A stretch of 64,000 bases of DNA from contig CADEFF010000001.1 of the NCBI GenBank assembly GCA_902826565.1, positions 74,257-138,256 of the forward strand, written 5' to 3'. Position numbers and translations under genes: made by a program. The notes under the pieces were generated by a model. That model worked only from the letters and a program-made list of their open reading frames with translations, was not told the DNA's origin and searched no databases. Shown here piece by piece: positions 25,622 through 35,961 of this stretch. How positions within the stretch are numbered: the first letter of the stretch is position 1; every line of letters begins with the position of its first letter. This stretch comes from an uncultured Rhodospirillaceae bacterium. GTDB lineage: Bacteria > Pseudomonadota > Alphaproteobacteria > Dongiales > Dongiaceae.

Positions 25622-26344
25622 GTGTCCCGCCGGGCGAGGTCGGGTGCCGCGGGCGAGACGCTGCATTTTCACGGGCGGCGCAAGGGCCGTCGTCTCCGCA
25701 GCGGCCGCCGGCGCCTGATGGCGGATCTGCTGCCGCAGCTCGCGATCGCGCTGCCGGCGGCGGGCGGCCTCGATCCCCGGGCCTTGTTCGCCGAGGCCGC
25801 CGCTTTGCCGAAGGACGCGCCGATCTGGCTCGAGATCGGCTTCGGCTCGGGCGAGCATCTCGCCTGGCAGGCGGAGCGGAATCCGGCGGTGGGATTCCTC
25901 GGTTCCGAGGTTTTCGAGAACGGCGTGGCGCGGCTCCTGGGCCATGTCGCCGCGCAAGGCCTCGCCAATATCCGCGTCTTTCCGGACGATGCGCGGCTGC
26001 TGCTGGACGCGCTCGCCCCCGCCTCGCTCGACCGGGTGTTCCTCCTCTTCCCCGATCCCTGGCCGAAGGCCCGCCATGCGGCGCGGCGTTTCGTGTCCGG
26101 CGCCAATCTCGATCGCCTCGCCCTGCTGCTGCGGCCGGGATCCGAGCTGCGCATGGCGAGCGACGATCCGGGGCAGGTGCGCTGGATGCTGGAGCAGACA
26201 TCCCGTCACCCGGCGTTCGTCTGGCTCGCCGAAGGCCCGCGCGACTGGCGGGAACGGCCGGCGGACTGGCCGGCCACCCGCTATGAGGAAAAGGCGCTGG
26301 CCGAGGGGCGGGCGGGCAGTTTCCTGCGCTTCCGGCGGGTTTGA
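25622..26344 (+). CDS. trmB: tRNA (guanine-N7-)-methyltransferase TrmB
   Basis: SAM-dependent methyltransferase of 240 aa that makes m7G46 in tRNA. It has the basic N-terminal stretch HGRRKGRRLRSGRRRL typical of alphaproteobacterial TrmB, the SAM loop LEIGFGSGEHLAWQA, and LFPDPWPKARHAARRFV (catalytic region). The start is GTG 25622, 16 nt after the metK stop, since the basic segment must be included; an ATG at 25718 would remove it. Adjacency to metK puts a SAM user next to the SAM maker. Confidence 0.93.
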   Translation: MSRRARSGAAGETLHFHGRRKGRRLRSGRRRLMADLLPQLAIALPAAGGLDPRALFAEAAALPKDAPIWLEIGFGSGEHLAWQAERNPAVGFLGSEVFENGVARLLGHVAAQGLANIRVFPDDARLLLDALAPASLDRVFLLFPDPWPKARHAARRFVSGANLDRLALLLRPGSELRMASDDPGQVRWMLEQTSRHPAFVWLAEGPRDWRERPADWPATRYEEKALAEGRAGSFLRFRRV

Positions 26345-26361
26345 GGCCGCCCAGATTCTCC

Positions 26362-26389
26362 TTGCGCGGCGGGGCGGAACCACTATATT
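26362..26389 (+). promoter_or_regulatory. Promoter of the rimP leader
   Basis: TTGCGC (26362-26367) and TATATT (26384-26389) are 16 bp apart, directly after the trmB stop. The transcript would start near 26396, just before the leader hairpins and about 125 nt before the rimP ATG. Confidence 0.5.
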
Positions 26390-26404
26390 CCCAGCCAATT
26401 CATA

Positions 26405-26458
26405 GTCCTCGATGTGAAGGACCAAGAAAAAACGGTGGGCCAACAGCCCGCCTTTTTT
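26405..26458 (+). terminator. Leader hairpin and intrinsic terminator before rimP (candidate attenuator)
   Basis: A first hairpin GTCCT/AGGAC (26405-26422) is followed by a strong terminator: GGTGGGC (26434-26440), loop CAACA, GCCCGCC (26446-26452) and six T residues (26453-26458). It lies between the proposed leader promoter and rimP, so it can end either trmB transcription or the leader transcript itself. In E. coli the rimP-nusA-infB operon is autoregulated with terminators in its leader; a similar attenuation role here is inference. Confidence 0.8.
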
Positions 26459-26519
26459 GTTGGCCGATTCGGGGCTCGAAGATCCGAATGACGTCAGACC
26501 GGAGGCATGGCGCCGTTCC

Positions 26520-27014
26520 ATGGTAGGAAGCGCCGACATCGAACGCATCATCGAACCGGCCCTCCAGGCCATGGGCTATGAACTCGTCCGGGTGATGCTG
26601 ACCGGCGGGCAGCATCGCCCGACGTTGCAGATCATGCTGGAGCGGGCCGACCGTCAGGCGGTGGCGGTGGAGGATTGCGAGGCGGCGAGCCGCGCGGTTT
26701 CCGCCATTCTCGACGTCGAGGATCCGATCCAGAGCGCCTACCGGCTTGAGGTGAGCTCGCCCGGGATCGACCGCCCGCTGACCCGGCCCCAGGATTTCGC
26801 CCGTTTCGCCGGCCATGTGGCAAAGGTCGAGCTCAAGCTTCCGATCGACGGCCGGCGCAAGTTCCAGGGCCGGCTGATCGGTCTCGAGAACGAACGCGTG
26901 CTGATTGCGACCGAGGCGGGCGAGGCCGCCCTCCCCGTGCATGACATTCTCAAAGCCAAGCTGGTGCTGACCGACGAGCTGATCGCCGCGGCCGCCGCCA
27001 GCCAGAACCGATAG
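26520..27014 (+). CDS. rimP: Ribosome maturation factor RimP
   Basis: Assembly factor of 164 aa for the 30S subunit. Two domains are visible: the N-terminal alpha/beta domain (IERIIEPALQAMGYELVRVML, EDCEAASRAVSAILD, YRLEVSSPGIDRPL) and the C-terminal SH3-like domain (GRLIGLENERVLI...). ATG 26520 gives the expected start; an upstream in-frame TTG lies inside the terminator T-run and is unlikely. First gene of the rimP-nusA-ylxR-infB-rbfA-truB-rpsO-pnp cluster; nusA follows after 13 nt. Confidence 0.95.
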   Translation: MVGSADIERIIEPALQAMGYELVRVMLTGGQHRPTLQIMLERADRQAVAVEDCEAASRAVSAILDVEDPIQSAYRLEVSSPGIDRPLTRPQDFARFAGHVAKVELKLPIDGRRKFQGRLIGLENERVLIATEAGEAALPVHDILKAKLVLTDELIAAAAASQNR

Positions 27015-27027
27015 ATTCGAGGTACTC

Positions 27028-28557
27028 ATGGACACCCAGATTGCCGTCCCGCGGCTAGAGCTTCTCCAGGTGGCCGACGCGGTGGCCCGCGAAAAGGGCA
27101 TCGAGCGCGACGAGGTGCTCGAAGCGATGGAGCAGGCCATCCAGAAGGCCGGGCGCTCGAAATACGGCCACGAGCACGACATCCGCGCGCTGATCGACCG
27201 CAAGAGCGGCGAGATCCGGCTGATGCGCTATCGCGAGGTGGCGGATCCGGTGGTGAACGAGACCACGCAGATCACGGTGGCCGACGCGAAGACGCTCGAT
27301 CCCTCCAAGAAGCTCGGCGATTTCTTCATCGAGGAGCTGCCGCCGATCGATTTCGGCCGCATCGCCGCCCAAACCGCGAAGCAGGTCATCGTGCAGAAGG
27401 TGCGCGAGGCCGAGCGCAAGCGGCAGTTCGAGGAGTTCAAGGGCCGCAAGGGCGAGATCGTCAACGGCCTCGTCAAGCGGGTCGAGTTCGGCAACGTCAC
27501 CGTCGACCTGGCGCGCGCCGAGGCGCTGCTGCGCCGCGACGAGCTGCTGCCGCGCGAGAGCTTCCGCGTCGGCGACCGCGTGCGCGCCCTCGTGATGGAC
27601 GTGCGCGAGGAGCCGCGCGGCCCGCAGATCTTCCTGTCGCGCACCCATCCGGACTTCATGCGCAAGCTCTTCGCGCAGGAAGTGCCCGAGATCTATGACG
27701 GCATCATCGAGGTGAAGTCGGTCGCCCGCGATCCGGGCAGCCGTGCCAAGATCGCCGTCATCTCGAACGACAGCTCGATCGATCCGGTCGGCGCCTGCGT
27801 CGGCATGCGCGGCAGCCGCGTCCAGGCGGTGGTCGGCGAGCTGCAGGGCGAGAAGATCGACATCATCCCCTGGTCGCCCGATCCGGCGACCTTCGTGGTG
27901 AACGCGCTGGCCCCGGCCGAGGTGGCCAAGGTCGTGCTCGACGAGGAAACCCACCGTATCGAGGTGGTGGTGCCCGACGACCAGCTTTCGCTCGCCATCG
28001 GCCGGCGCGGGCAGAACGTCCGGCTCGCCTCGCAGCTCACCGGCTGGGACATCGACATCCTGACCGAGGCCGAGGAATCCGAGCGCCGCTCCGAGGAGTT
28101 CCGCGTCCGTTCGCAAATGTTCATCGACGCCCTCGACGTGGACGACGTTATCGCCCATCTATTGGTGACCGAAGGCTTCACCTCGATCGAGGACGTCGCC
28201 TTCATCCCGATCGAGGACCTCTCGGGCATCGAGGGCTTCGACGAGGAAGTGGCCGACGAGCTCCGGCAGCGGGCCCAGGCCTATCTCGAGCAGCAGAACG
28301 AGAAGCTGACCGAGCGCCGGCGCGAGCTCGGCGTCAGCGACGAGCTCGCCGCGGTCGAGGGTCTGAGCCCGGCCATGCTGGTCACGCTCGGCGAGGCCGG
28401 CGTCAAGACGCTGGACGATCTCGCCGATCTCGCGACCGACGAGCTGATCGACAAGAAGGACGGCGTCCTGAAGGCCCACGAGCTGGGCCGGGCGGAAGCC
28501 GAGGCGATGATCATGGCGGCGCGCGCCCACTGGTTCGCCGACGACGCGAAGGGCTGA
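27028..28557 (+). CDS. nusA: Transcription termination/antitermination factor NusA
   Basis: RNA-polymerase-associated elongation factor of 509 aa. Domains in order: N-terminal polymerase-binding domain (to ~130), S1 domain ([20 protein letters not shown]), two KH domains ([37 protein letters not shown]), and two C-terminal acidic helix-hairpin repeats ([36 protein letters not shown]). NusA modulates pausing, Rho-dependent and intrinsic termination. This is relevant because a terminator stands in front of its own operon. Length and architecture are normal for alphaproteobacteria. Confidence 0.97.
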   Translation: MDTQIAVPRLELLQVADAVAREKGIERDEVLEAMEQAIQKAGRSKYGHEHDIRALIDRKSGEIRLMRYREVADPVVNETTQITVADAKTLDPSKKLGDFFIEELPPIDFGRIAAQTAKQVIVQKVREAERKRQFEEFKGRKGEIVNGLVKRVEFGNVTVDLARAEALLRRDELLPRESFRVGDRVRALVMDVREEPRGPQIFLSRTHPDFMRKLFAQEVPEIYDGIIEVKSVARDPGSRAKIAVISNDSSIDPVGACVGMRGSRVQAVVGELQGEKIDIIPWSPDPATFVVNALAPAEVAKVVLDEETHRIEVVVPDDQLSLAIGRRGQNVRLASQLTGWDIDILTEAEESERRSEEFRVRSQMFIDALDVDDVIAHLLVTEGFTSIEDVAFIPIEDLSGIEGFDEEVADELRQRAQAYLEQQNEKLTERRRELGVSDELAAVEGLSPAMLVTLGEAGVKTLDDLADLATDELIDKKDGVLKAHELGRAEAEAMIMAARAHWFADDAKG

Positions 28558-28593
28558 GACGAAATCGACAGGAACGGGCAAGAGCAGGTGCGG

Positions 28594-29307
28594 ATGACGG
28601 TGGAACTCGAGGCGACGGATCCGGCGATGACAGCGAGGGAGGAGATGCCCGACGCTGCCGATCGGGCTGCGTCCGTCGTGCCGGGCGACGCCCTGTCCGA
28701 GGCGGCGGATCGCGAGCGCGGTCCGCTCCGCCGCTGCATCGCGACGCGCACCGTGCGCCCGAAGGCGGAACTCGTCCGCTTCGTGCTCTCGCGCGAAGGC
28801 GAGCTCACGCCCGATCTCGCGGGCAAGCTGCCGGGGCGGGGTTTCTGGATCGGCGCCGGGCGCGCGCCGCTCGAGGCCGCGTTGAAGCGCCAGCTCTTTG
28901 CCAAGGCCGCGGGCCGCGCCGTGACGGTGCCGCCCGACTTGGTGGAGCGGGTGGCGCGGCTCGCGCGCCTCCGGGCGCTCGATGCCATCGGTCTCGCGCG
29001 TCGCGCGGGCATGGCGGTCTCCGGCCATGACAAGGTCGAGCAGTGGCTGCGCGCCGGCAAGGCGGGTGTGCTGCTCGCGGCCGCCGACGGCGCGGCCGAC
29101 GGCCGGCGCAAGCTCGCCGATCTCGCCGGCGACCGGCCGATCGTCGCGCTCTTCGGCGCGGACGAGCTCGCGGCCGCCTTCGGGCGCGACCGCGTCGTTC
29201 ATGCCGCGATCGCCGCGGGGCCGCTCGCGGAGCAATTCCTGGCGGAGGCCGGTCGTGCGGCCGGCTTCGCCGCCGCTACCCAGTCAGATGGATCGGACCG
29301 GCAATGA
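28594..29307 (+). CDS. YlxR (DUF448) - L7Ae fusion, RNA-binding protein
   Basis: Protein of 237 aa between nusA and infB. The central YlxR/DUF448 domain has [20 protein letters not shown] and the [10 protein letters not shown] motif; the C-terminal half is a ribosomal L7Ae/L30e-like domain ([20 protein letters not shown]). This fusion is normal in alphaproteobacteria. YlxR is an RNA-binding or nucleoid-linked protein of uncertain role. The ATG at 28594 has GAGCAGG 5 nt upstream; a GTG at 28588 is an alternative. The first ~45 residues are acidic and low-complexity. The stop overlaps the infB start (ATGA). Confidence 0.9.
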   Translation: MTVELEATDPAMTAREEMPDAADRAASVVPGDALSEAADRERGPLRRCIATRTVRPKAELVRFVLSREGELTPDLAGKLPGRGFWIGAGRAPLEAALKRQLFAKAAGRAVTVPPDLVERVARLARLRALDAIGLARRAGMAVSGHDKVEQWLRAGKAGVLLAAADGAADGRRKLADLAGDRPIVALFGADELAAAFGRDRVVHAAIAAGPLAEQFLAEAGRAAGFAAATQSDGSDRQ

Positions 29308-31841
29308 CGAGCAGCAACGAAACCGAAACCGCCAAGAAGCCGCTTAAGCTCAATCGGCCGGGGAAACTCGAGCTGAAGAAGACGGTGGATGCCGGGCAGG
29401 TGCGGCAGAGCTTCCCGCACGGCCGCTCGAAGACGGTCGCGGTCGAGGTCAAGAAGAAGCGCACCTATGCCCGGGGCGTCGGCGACAAGATGACCGAGGT
29501 CACCGCCGATTCCGACGCGGCCGCCGCGGCGGAAGCCGAGGCGCAGGCGCTGTTCGACCAGGGCGGCCTGCATCACCTGACCGAAGGCGAGCGCGCCGCA
29601 CGCCTGAAGGCGCTCGAGGAGGCGCGGCGCGACGACGAGATCCGGCGCAGCGCCGAGGCCGATGCCGCCGTGCGCCGCGCGGAGGAGGAGGCGATCGCCG
29701 AGGCCGAAGCGCTCGCCCGCCCGCAGACGGAGACGCCCGCCCGGGCCGAGGCGGCGCCCGCCGAGGCCGAGGCGAAACCGGCGGCGAAGCCCGGCGAGGC
29801 GGAGGCCGCCCGCACCCCGCGGCTGGTCGCCAAAGCGCCCGCCGCGGCCGAGGAGGAAGAGGATTCGAAGGAGCGCGCCCGCCGTCATGTGCGCCACGCG
29901 CCGGCCAAGCCCGCCGTCGCGCCGCGCCGCGACGAGCCGCGGCGGCGTACCGGCAAGATCACCATCTCGCAGGCGCTCGATCAGGAAGGGGCCGAGCGCA
30001 TGCGCAGCCTCGCCTCGGTCAAGCGTGCGCGGGAGAAGGAAAAACAACGCCAGAAAGCGCTGGCCGGAGAACAACTCAAAGTGATTCGCGACGTCGTCAT
30101 CCCCGAGACGATCACGGTGCAGGAGCTCGCCAACCGCATGGCCGAGCGCGGCGCCGACGTCATTAAATCGCTCATGAAGATGGGCATCATGGCGACGATC
30201 AACCAGCCGATCGATCAGGACACGGCGGAGCTCATCGCTGCCGAGTTCGGTCACCGTATCCGCCGCGTCTCCGCCGCCGACGTCGAGATCGGCCTCGACG
30301 GCGCGGGCGACGAGGGCGAGCATATGCAGCCGCGCTGGCCGGTCGTCACGGTCATGGGCCATGTCGATCACGGCAAGACGTCGCTGCTGGACGCGCTGCG
30401 CCAGACCGACGTGGCGGCGCACGAGGCGGGCGGCATCACGCAGCATATCGGCGCCTACCAGGTGACCCGCCCGACCGGGCAGAAGATCACCTTCATCGAC
30501 ACGCCGGGCCACGCCGCCTTCACCGAGATGCGCGCGCGGGGCGCCAACGTGACCGACATCGTCGTGCTGGTGGTCGCCGCCGACGACGGGATCATGGCGC
30601 AGACCGTCGAGGCGATTCACCACGCCAAGGCGGCGCAGGCGCCGATCATCGTCGCCATCAACAAGGTCGACAAGCCGGACGCCAATCCGCAGCGCGTGCG
30701 CCAGGAGCTGCTGCAGCACGAGCTCGTCACCGAGGAGCTCGGCGGCGACGTGCTCGCGGTCGAGGTTTCGGCGAAGACGAAGCAGGGGCTGGAGCGGCTC
30801 GAGGAGGCGATCCTCCTGCAGTCGGAAATCCTCGAGCTTCGCGCCAATCCCGACCGCGTGGCGACGGGCGCCGTCGTCGAGGCGCGGCTCGAACGCGGCC
30901 GCGGCGTGGTCGCGACCCTGCTGGTGCAGCGCGGCACGCTCCGCGTCGGCGAGATCCTGGTGGCCGGCCGCGAATGGGGCCGCGTCCGCGCGCTGCTCAA
31001 CGACCGCGGCGAGCCGATCGAGGAAGCGGGCCCTTCGACCCCGGTCGAGGTGCTGGGTCTGCAGTCGGCACCGCTCGCGGGCGACACCTTCGCGGTGGTG
31101 GAGAACGAGGCCAAGGCGCGGCAGGTCAGCGAGTTCCGCACCAGCCTCCAGCGCGAGAAGGAGGTCGCGGCGAGCGCCCGCGGCACGCTCGAGCAGATGT
31201 TCTCGAAGATCTCGGCGGGCGAGGTCAAGGAACTGCCGGTCATCATCAAGGGCGACGTGCAGGGCTCGGTCGAGGCGATCGTGGCGAGCCTGCAGAACCT
31301 CTCGACCGAGGAGGTCGCGGTGCGCGTCCTCCATACCGCCGTCGGCGGCATCAACGAATCGGACATCACGCTCGCCCGCGCCTCCAACGCGATCATCATC
31401 GGCTTCAACGTGCGCGCCAATCCGCAGGCGCGCGACATGGCGCGGCGCGACAAGATCGAGATCCGCTACTACTCGATCATCTACAACGTCGTGGACGACA
31501 TCAAAGCGGCGCTCACCGGCCTGCTCTCGCCGACGCTCCGCGAGAACTTCCTCGGCAATGCGCAGATCCGCGAGGTGTTCAACATCACCAAGGTCGGCAA
31601 GGTCGCCGGCTGCATGGTGACGGAAGGCGTGGTGCGCCGCGGCGCCAAGGTGCGCCTGCTGCGCGACAACGTGGTGATCCACGAGGGCAGCCTGAAGACC
31701 CTGAAGCGCTTCAAGGACGAGGTCCGCGAGGTGAAGGAAGGCTTCGAGTGCGGCATGGCCTTCGAGAATTACGACAACATCGCGGCCGGCGACGTCATCG
31801 AGTGCTTCGACATCGAGCAGGTGACGCGCACGCTCGCCTGA
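29304..31841 (+). CDS. infB: Translation initiation factor IF-2
   Basis: Initiator-tRNA-binding GTPase of 845 aa. A long, charged N-terminal region (IF2_assoc, Ala/Glu/Arg-rich to ~residue 260) precedes the IF2_N motif, then the GTPase domain: G1 GHVDHGKT (352-359), G2 [12 protein letters not shown]3 DTPGHAAF, G4 NKVD. Domains II, III and the C-terminal tRNA-binding domain follow ([15 protein letters not shown] near the end). It overlaps the upstream gene by 4 bases. Alternative internal starts that yield shorter IF-2 forms in E. coli were not apparent. Confidence 0.97.
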   Translation: MTSSNETETAKKPLKLNRPGKLELKKTVDAGQVRQSFPHGRSKTVAVEVKKKRTYARGVGDKMTEVTADSDAAAAAEAEAQALFDQGGLHHLTEGERAARLKALEEARRDDEIRRSAEADAAVRRAEEEAIAEAEALARPQTETPARAEAAPAEAEAKPAAKPGEAEAARTPRLVAKAPAAAEEEEDSKERARRHVRHAPAKPAVAPRRDEPRRRTGKITISQALDQEGAERMRSLASVKRAREKEKQRQKALAGEQLKVIRDVVIPETITVQELANRMAERGADVIKSLMKMGIMATINQPIDQDTAELIAAEFGHRIRRVSAADVEIGLDGAGDEGEHMQPRWPVVTVMGHVDHGKTSLLDALRQTDVAAHEAGGITQHIGAYQVTRPTGQKITFIDTPGHAAFTEMRARGANVTDIVVLVVAADDGIMAQTVEAIHHAKAAQAPIIVAINKVDKPDANPQRVRQELLQHELVTEELGGDVLAVEVSAKTKQGLERLEEAILLQSEILELRANPDRVATGAVVEARLERGRGVVATLLVQRGTLRVGEILVAGREWGRVRALLNDRGEPIEEAGPSTPVEVLGLQSAPLAGDTFAVVENEAKARQVSEFRTSLQREKEVAASARGTLEQMFSKISAGEVKELPVIIKGDVQGSVEAIVASLQNLSTEEVAVRVLHTAVGGINESDITLARASNAIIIGFNVRANPQARDMARRDKIEIRYYSIIYNVVDDIKAALTGLLSPTLRENFLGNAQIREVFNITKVGKVAGCMVTEGVVRRGAKVRLLRDNVVIHEGSLKTLKRFKDEVREVKEGFECGMAFENYDNIAAGDVIECFDIEQVTRTLA

Positions 31842-31879
31842 GCCGGCGGGCGCCCGGCGCGCGCGGAGTAGGACGATCC

Positions 31880-32314
31880 ATGCCGAGGCGAAAACCGGCC
31901 CGGCGCGGCCAGGGACCGAGCCAGCGTCAGCTCCGCATCGGCGAGGAGCTGCGCCATGTGCTGATGGAGATCCTGGCGCGCGGCGAGCTGCGCGATCCGG
32001 TGCTGGCGGGTGCGCAGATCACCGTGACCGAGGTCAGGATCAGCCCCGACCTCAAGAACGCGACCGCCTTCGTCGTGCCCTTCGCCGGCGGCGACGCGGC
32101 GGCGCTCGCCAAGGCGCTCGGCCACGCGGCGCCCTTCCTGCGCCGGCAGCTCGCCGACCAGATGCGGCTCCAGTTCGTCCCCCAGCTCCGCTTCGAGCCG
32201 GATCGCTCCTTCGACCAGGCGGAGCGCATCGACCGGCTGCTGCGCGATCCGCAGGTGGCGCGCGATCTCGCCGCCGACGGGGCCGCCGACGGGGAAGGCG
32301 AGAATGGCGCGTAA
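31880..32314 (+). CDS. rbfA: Ribosome-binding factor A
   Basis: Small KH-like 30S maturation factor of 144 aa that helps form the central pseudoknot of 16S rRNA. Recognised from SQRQLRIGEELRHVLMEIL at the start and VTEVRISPDLKNATAFVVP; the C-terminal tail LRFEPDRSFDQAERIDRLL is the usual family ending. ATG 31880 has GGAGTAGG upstream. Its last 11 bases overlap truB. Confidence 0.95.
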   Translation: MPRRKPARRGQGPSQRQLRIGEELRHVLMEILARGELRDPVLAGAQITVTEVRISPDLKNATAFVVPFAGGDAAALAKALGHAAPFLRRQLADQMRLQFVPQLRFEPDRSFDQAERIDRLLRDPQVARDLAADGAADGEGENGA

Positions 32315-33230
32315 GCGGCGCGGCCAGCCGGTGCATGGCTGGGTCCTGCTGGACAAGCCCTATGGCATGACCTCGACCGCGGCGGTCGCCGCGGTGCGCC
32401 GGATCTTCGACGCCAACAAAGCGGGCCATGGCGGCACGCTCGATCCGCTCGCGACCGGCCTGCTGCCGATCGCGCTCGGCGAGGCGACCAAGACCGTCGC
32501 GTTCGTGACGTCGGGCGAGAAGAGCTACCGCTTCACGCTCCGCTGGGGCGAGGCGCGCTCGACCGACGACGCCGAAGGCAAGGTGACGGCGACGAGCGAC
32601 CGGCGCCCAAGCCGCGCCGAGATCGAGGCGGCGCTGCCGCGCTTCGTCGGCGAGATCGAGCAGGTGCCGCCCGCCTTTTCGGCGATCCGCATCGACGGCG
32701 AGCGGGCCTACGATCTGGCCCGCGCCGGCGAAGCGGTGGCACTCGCCGCGCGGACCGTCACGATCCATGACTTCCGCCTGCTCGACGAGCCCGACCCGGA
32801 CCATGCCCGGTTCGCCGTCGTCTGCGGCAAGGGCACCTATATGCGTAGTCTTGCCAGGGACTTAGCCCTCGCCCTCGGGACCGTGGGACATATCGCGGCA
32901 TTGCGACGGACCGCGGTCGGCCGCCTCGGCGAATCCCGGGCGATTTCGCTGGAATCGCTGAAATCCCTGGGGCATAGTGCGGCCGCCTCAGGGCAGCTCT
33001 TACCGGTCGAGACCGTGCTGGACGACATCCCGGCCCTGGCCTTGACCGACGCCGAGGCGCTTCGTCTGCGTTCCGGCCAATCCGTCGGGTTGCTGAAGCT
33101 CAGCGACCGCGAACGGCTCGGCCTTATCAAGAGCGGCGATCTGGTTTGCGCCATGTCCGGTGGCAAGCCGGTGGCGCTCGCTCGATGGGATGCCGGCGAT
33201 TTGCGCCCCGTGCGGGTCTTGCACATTTAG
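32304..33230 (+). CDS. truB: tRNA pseudouridine(55) synthase TruB
   Basis: Makes pseudouridine 55 in the T-loop of tRNAs; 308 aa. The catalytic aspartate is D47 in GHGGTLDPLATGLLP, preceded by WVLLDKPYGMTST, and YRFTLRWGEARSTDDAEG carries further TruB motifs. A C-terminal TruB_C/PUA-like segment follows. It starts within rbfA and is followed 15 bp later by rpsO. Standard member of this cluster. Confidence 0.96.
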   Translation: MARKRRGQPVHGWVLLDKPYGMTSTAAVAAVRRIFDANKAGHGGTLDPLATGLLPIALGEATKTVAFVTSGEKSYRFTLRWGEARSTDDAEGKVTATSDRRPSRAEIEAALPRFVGEIEQVPPAFSAIRIDGERAYDLARAGEAVALAARTVTIHDFRLLDEPDPDHARFAVVCGKGTYMRSLARDLALALGTVGHIAALRRTAVGRLGESRAISLESLKSLGHSAAASGQLLPVETVLDDIPALALTDAEALRLRSGQSVGLLKLSDRERLGLIKSGDLVCAMSGGKPVALARWDAGDLRPVRVLHI

Positions 33231-33245
33231 CGAAAGGAAGGACCG

Positions 33246-33515
33246 ATGTCGATTACGGCGGAGCGCAAACAGGCGCTCATCACGGAATATGCGCAGAAGA
33301 GCGGCGACACAGGCTCGCCGGAAGTGCAGATCGCGGTCTTGAGCGAGCGCATCAAGAACCTGACCGAGCATCTGCAGTCGCACGAAAAGGACTATCACTC
33401 GCGGCGCGGCCTGCTCGTCATGGTCGGTCATCGCCGCCGCCTGCTCGACTATCTGAAGCGCAAGAACGAACAGCGCTATCAGGACGTCGTCCAGCGTCTG
33501 GGCCTGCGCCGCTAG
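33246..33515 (+). CDS. rpsO: 30S ribosomal protein S15
   Basis: Primary 16S rRNA-binding protein of 89 aa. The sequence [50 protein letters not shown] and [12 protein letters not shown] is diagnostic. A strong GAAAGGAAGG ribosome-binding site precedes ATG 33246. It lies between truB and pnp as in most proteobacteria. Confidence 0.97.
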   Translation: MSITAERKQALITEYAQKSGDTGSPEVQIAVLSERIKNLTEHLQSHEKDYHSRRGLLVMVGHRRRLLDYLKRKNEQRYQDVVQRLGLRR

Positions 33516-33622
33516 ACATGGGGCGGCGCTGCACCTCGATATCGAGCGGCGCATCTCTCGCCTTCGACTGGGACGCGCGCGGCAGCGGCCGGCGCCGCGC
33601 GCGCATACTGCCGGGCCGACGT

Positions 33623-33649
33623 AAGGAGCGGGCGATGCCGCCGCTCCTT
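33623..33649 (+). promoter_or_regulatory. Hairpin in the pnp leader
   Basis: AAGGAGCGG (33623-33631) and CCGCTCCTT (33641-33649) form a perfect 9-bp stem with a 9-nt loop, about 50 nt before pnp. In E. coli the pnp leader has a long duplex cut by RNase III, through which PNPase represses itself. The position here is comparable, but the stem is shorter and the function is inferred. Confidence 0.6.
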
Positions 33650-33699
33650 GCGCGGGTCCGGCTGCCATCTGAACCGGCCGGAACCAAGGAAAAAATGGA

Positions 33700-35832
33700 A
33701 TGTTCAAGATCTATCGCAAGGAAATCGACTGGGGCGGCCGCAAGCTCGTTCTCGAGACGGGCCGCATCGCCCGTCAGGCGGACGGGGCCGTTCTGGCGAC
33801 CTACGGCGACACCGTGGTGCTCTGCACCGCGGTCGGACAAAGACAGGTAAAGCCGGGCGTCGACTTCTTCCCGCTCACGGTCAACTACCAGGAAAAGACC
33901 TTCGCGGCCGGCAAGATCCCCGGCGGCTTCTTCAAGCGCGAAGGCCGGCCGACCGAGAAGGAGGTGCTGACCTCGCGCCTCATCGATCGCCCGATCCGCC
34001 CGCTCTTCGCGTCGGGCTACCGCAACGAGACGCAGGTCGTCTGCACCACCTTGAGCCACGATCTGGAGAACGATCCGGACATCGTCGCGATGGTCGGCGC
34101 GTCGGCCGCGCTCACCATCTCCGGCATCCCCTTCCTCGGGCCGATCGCCGCCGCGCGCGTCGGCTATGCCGACGGCCAGTATGTGCTGAACCCGCGGCTC
34201 GAGGATCTGCCGAACTCGGCGCTCGACCTCGTGGTGGCCGGCACGGGCGAAGGCGTGCTGATGGTGGAATCCGAGGCGAAGGAGCTTTCCGAGCAGGTGA
34301 TGCTCGGCGCCGTCACCTTCGGCGCGGAGCAGTTCCAGCCGGTGATCCGCGCGATCATCGATCTCGCCGAGCAATGCGCGAAGGAGCCCTGGCCGCTGCC
34401 GGAAAAGAATCCGGACGTCGAGCGCGTCGCAAGCCGCCTCGCCGAGCTCGCGGCCGAGCGCATGCGCGCCGCCTATCGCGAGACCGGCAAGCAGGCCCGC
34501 GTCGAGAAGATCGACCAGGTCCGCAAGGAGGCGACCGAGGCCCTGGTGGCCGAAGGCACCGACCCGGAGCTGCTCGGCAAGCTCTACAAGGCGCTCGAGA
34601 GCGATATCGTCCGCGGTGCGATCCTGAAGACCGGCACGCGCATCGACGGCCGCGACACCAAGACGGTGCGCCCGATCGACTGCCAGGTGAGCGTGCTGCC
34701 GCGCGCTCACGGCTCGGCCCTGTTCACCCGTGGCGAGACGCAGGCCCTCGTGGTCGCCACGCTCGGCACCGGCGAGGACGAGCAGATCATCGACGCGCTC
34801 GAAGGCGAGTTCCGCGAAGCCTTCATGCTGCATTACAACTTCCCGCCCTACGCGACCGGCGAGACCAAGCGCATGGGCTCGCCCGGCCGCCGCGAGATCG
34901 GCCACGGCAAGCTCGCCTGGCGCGCGCTCCGGCCGCTGCTGCCCGCCAAGGAAGACTTCCCCTACACGATCCGCATCGTCTCGGAGATCACCGAATCGAA
35001 CGGTTCCTCCTCGATGGCCACGGTCTGCGGTTCCTCGCTCGCCCTCATGGATGCGGGCGTGCCGCTGAAGCGCCCGGTGGCCGGCATCGCCATGGGCCTC
35101 ATCAAGGAGGATGACGGCTTCGCCGTGCTCTCCGACATCCTCGGCGACGAGGATCATCTCGGCGACATGGACTTCAAGGTGGCCGGCACGACCGACGGCG
35201 TCACCTCGCTGCAGATGGATCTGAAGATCACCTCGATCACGCCCGAGATCATGAAGATCGCGCTCGACCAGGCGCGGGAAGGGCGGTTGCACATCCTCGG
35301 CGAGATGAGCCGCGCGCTCGATCATTCGCGCGACGATGTCAATAAGAACGCGCCGCGCATCACGGTCATCAACATCCCGAAGGACAAGATCCGCGAAGTG
35401 ATCGGCTCCGGCGGCAAGGTGATCCGCGAAATCTGCGAAGTGACCGGCGCCAAGATCGACATCGAGGACGACGGCACGATCAAGGTCGCGGCGGTGGATG
35501 CGTCCGCCTCGCAGGCCGCGATCGACTGGATCCGCGGCATCGTCGCGGAGCCGGAGATCGGCACGATCTACACCGGCAAGGTCGTGAAGATCATGGAATT
35601 CGGCGCCTTCGTGAACTTCCTGGGGACGCGCGACGGCCTCGTCCATATCAGCGAGCTGGCGCCGCAGCGCGTGAAGCAGGTCGGCGACGTGGTCTCGGTC
35701 GGCGACGTCGTGAAGGTGAAGTGCATCGGCATGGACGATCGCGGCAAGGTCAAGCTCAGCATGAAGGCGGTCGATCAGCAGACCGGCGAGGACCTCTCGC
35801 AGAAGGCCGATCGCGCGGAAGCGGCGAGCTAG
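33700..35832 (+). CDS. pnp: Polyribonucleotide nucleotidyltransferase (PNPase)
   Basis: Phosphorolytic 3'-5' exoribonuclease of 710 aa, a trimeric core of RNA turnover. It contains two RNase PH domains ([40 protein letters not shown]), the intervening helical domain, a KH domain ([20 protein letters not shown]) and an S1 domain ([21 protein letters not shown]). Length and order are normal. It is the last gene of the rimP-to-pnp cluster. No clear terminator follows; the next gene is 129 bp away. Confidence 0.97.
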   Translation: MFKIYRKEIDWGGRKLVLETGRIARQADGAVLATYGDTVVLCTAVGQRQVKPGVDFFPLTVNYQEKTFAAGKIPGGFFKREGRPTEKEVLTSRLIDRPIRPLFASGYRNETQVVCTTLSHDLENDPDIVAMVGASAALTISGIPFLGPIAAARVGYADGQYVLNPRLEDLPNSALDLVVAGTGEGVLMVESEAKELSEQVMLGAVTFGAEQFQPVIRAIIDLAEQCAKEPWPLPEKNPDVERVASRLAELAAERMRAAYRETGKQARVEKIDQVRKEATEALVAEGTDPELLGKLYKALESDIVRGAILKTGTRIDGRDTKTVRPIDCQVSVLPRAHGSALFTRGETQALVVATLGTGEDEQIIDALEGEFREAFMLHYNFPPYATGETKRMGSPGRREIGHGKLAWRALRPLLPAKEDFPYTIRIVSEITESNGSSSMATVCGSSLALMDAGVPLKRPVAGIAMGLIKEDDGFAVLSDILGDEDHLGDMDFKVAGTTDGVTSLQMDLKITSITPEIMKIALDQAREGRLHILGEMSRALDHSRDDVNKNAPRITVINIPKDKIREVIGSGGKVIREICEVTGAKIDIEDDGTIKVAAVDASASQAAIDWIRGIVAEPEIGTIYTGKVVKIMEFGAFVNFLGTRDGLVHISELAPQRVKQVGDVVSVGDVVKVKCIGMDDRGKVKLSMKAVDQQTGEDLSQKADRAEAAS

Positions 35833-35961
35833 GCCGCGGGTGATCGAAGGGCGGGGTCTCGCCGCGTCAATCGGCGGGCCCCCGGCCGCTTCTTCCGGCG
35901 GCTGCGCCCCGGCCGGCGGCCGCGCGTCGTTCGGGCCGGCCGCCGTTCGGCAAGGGATTCC

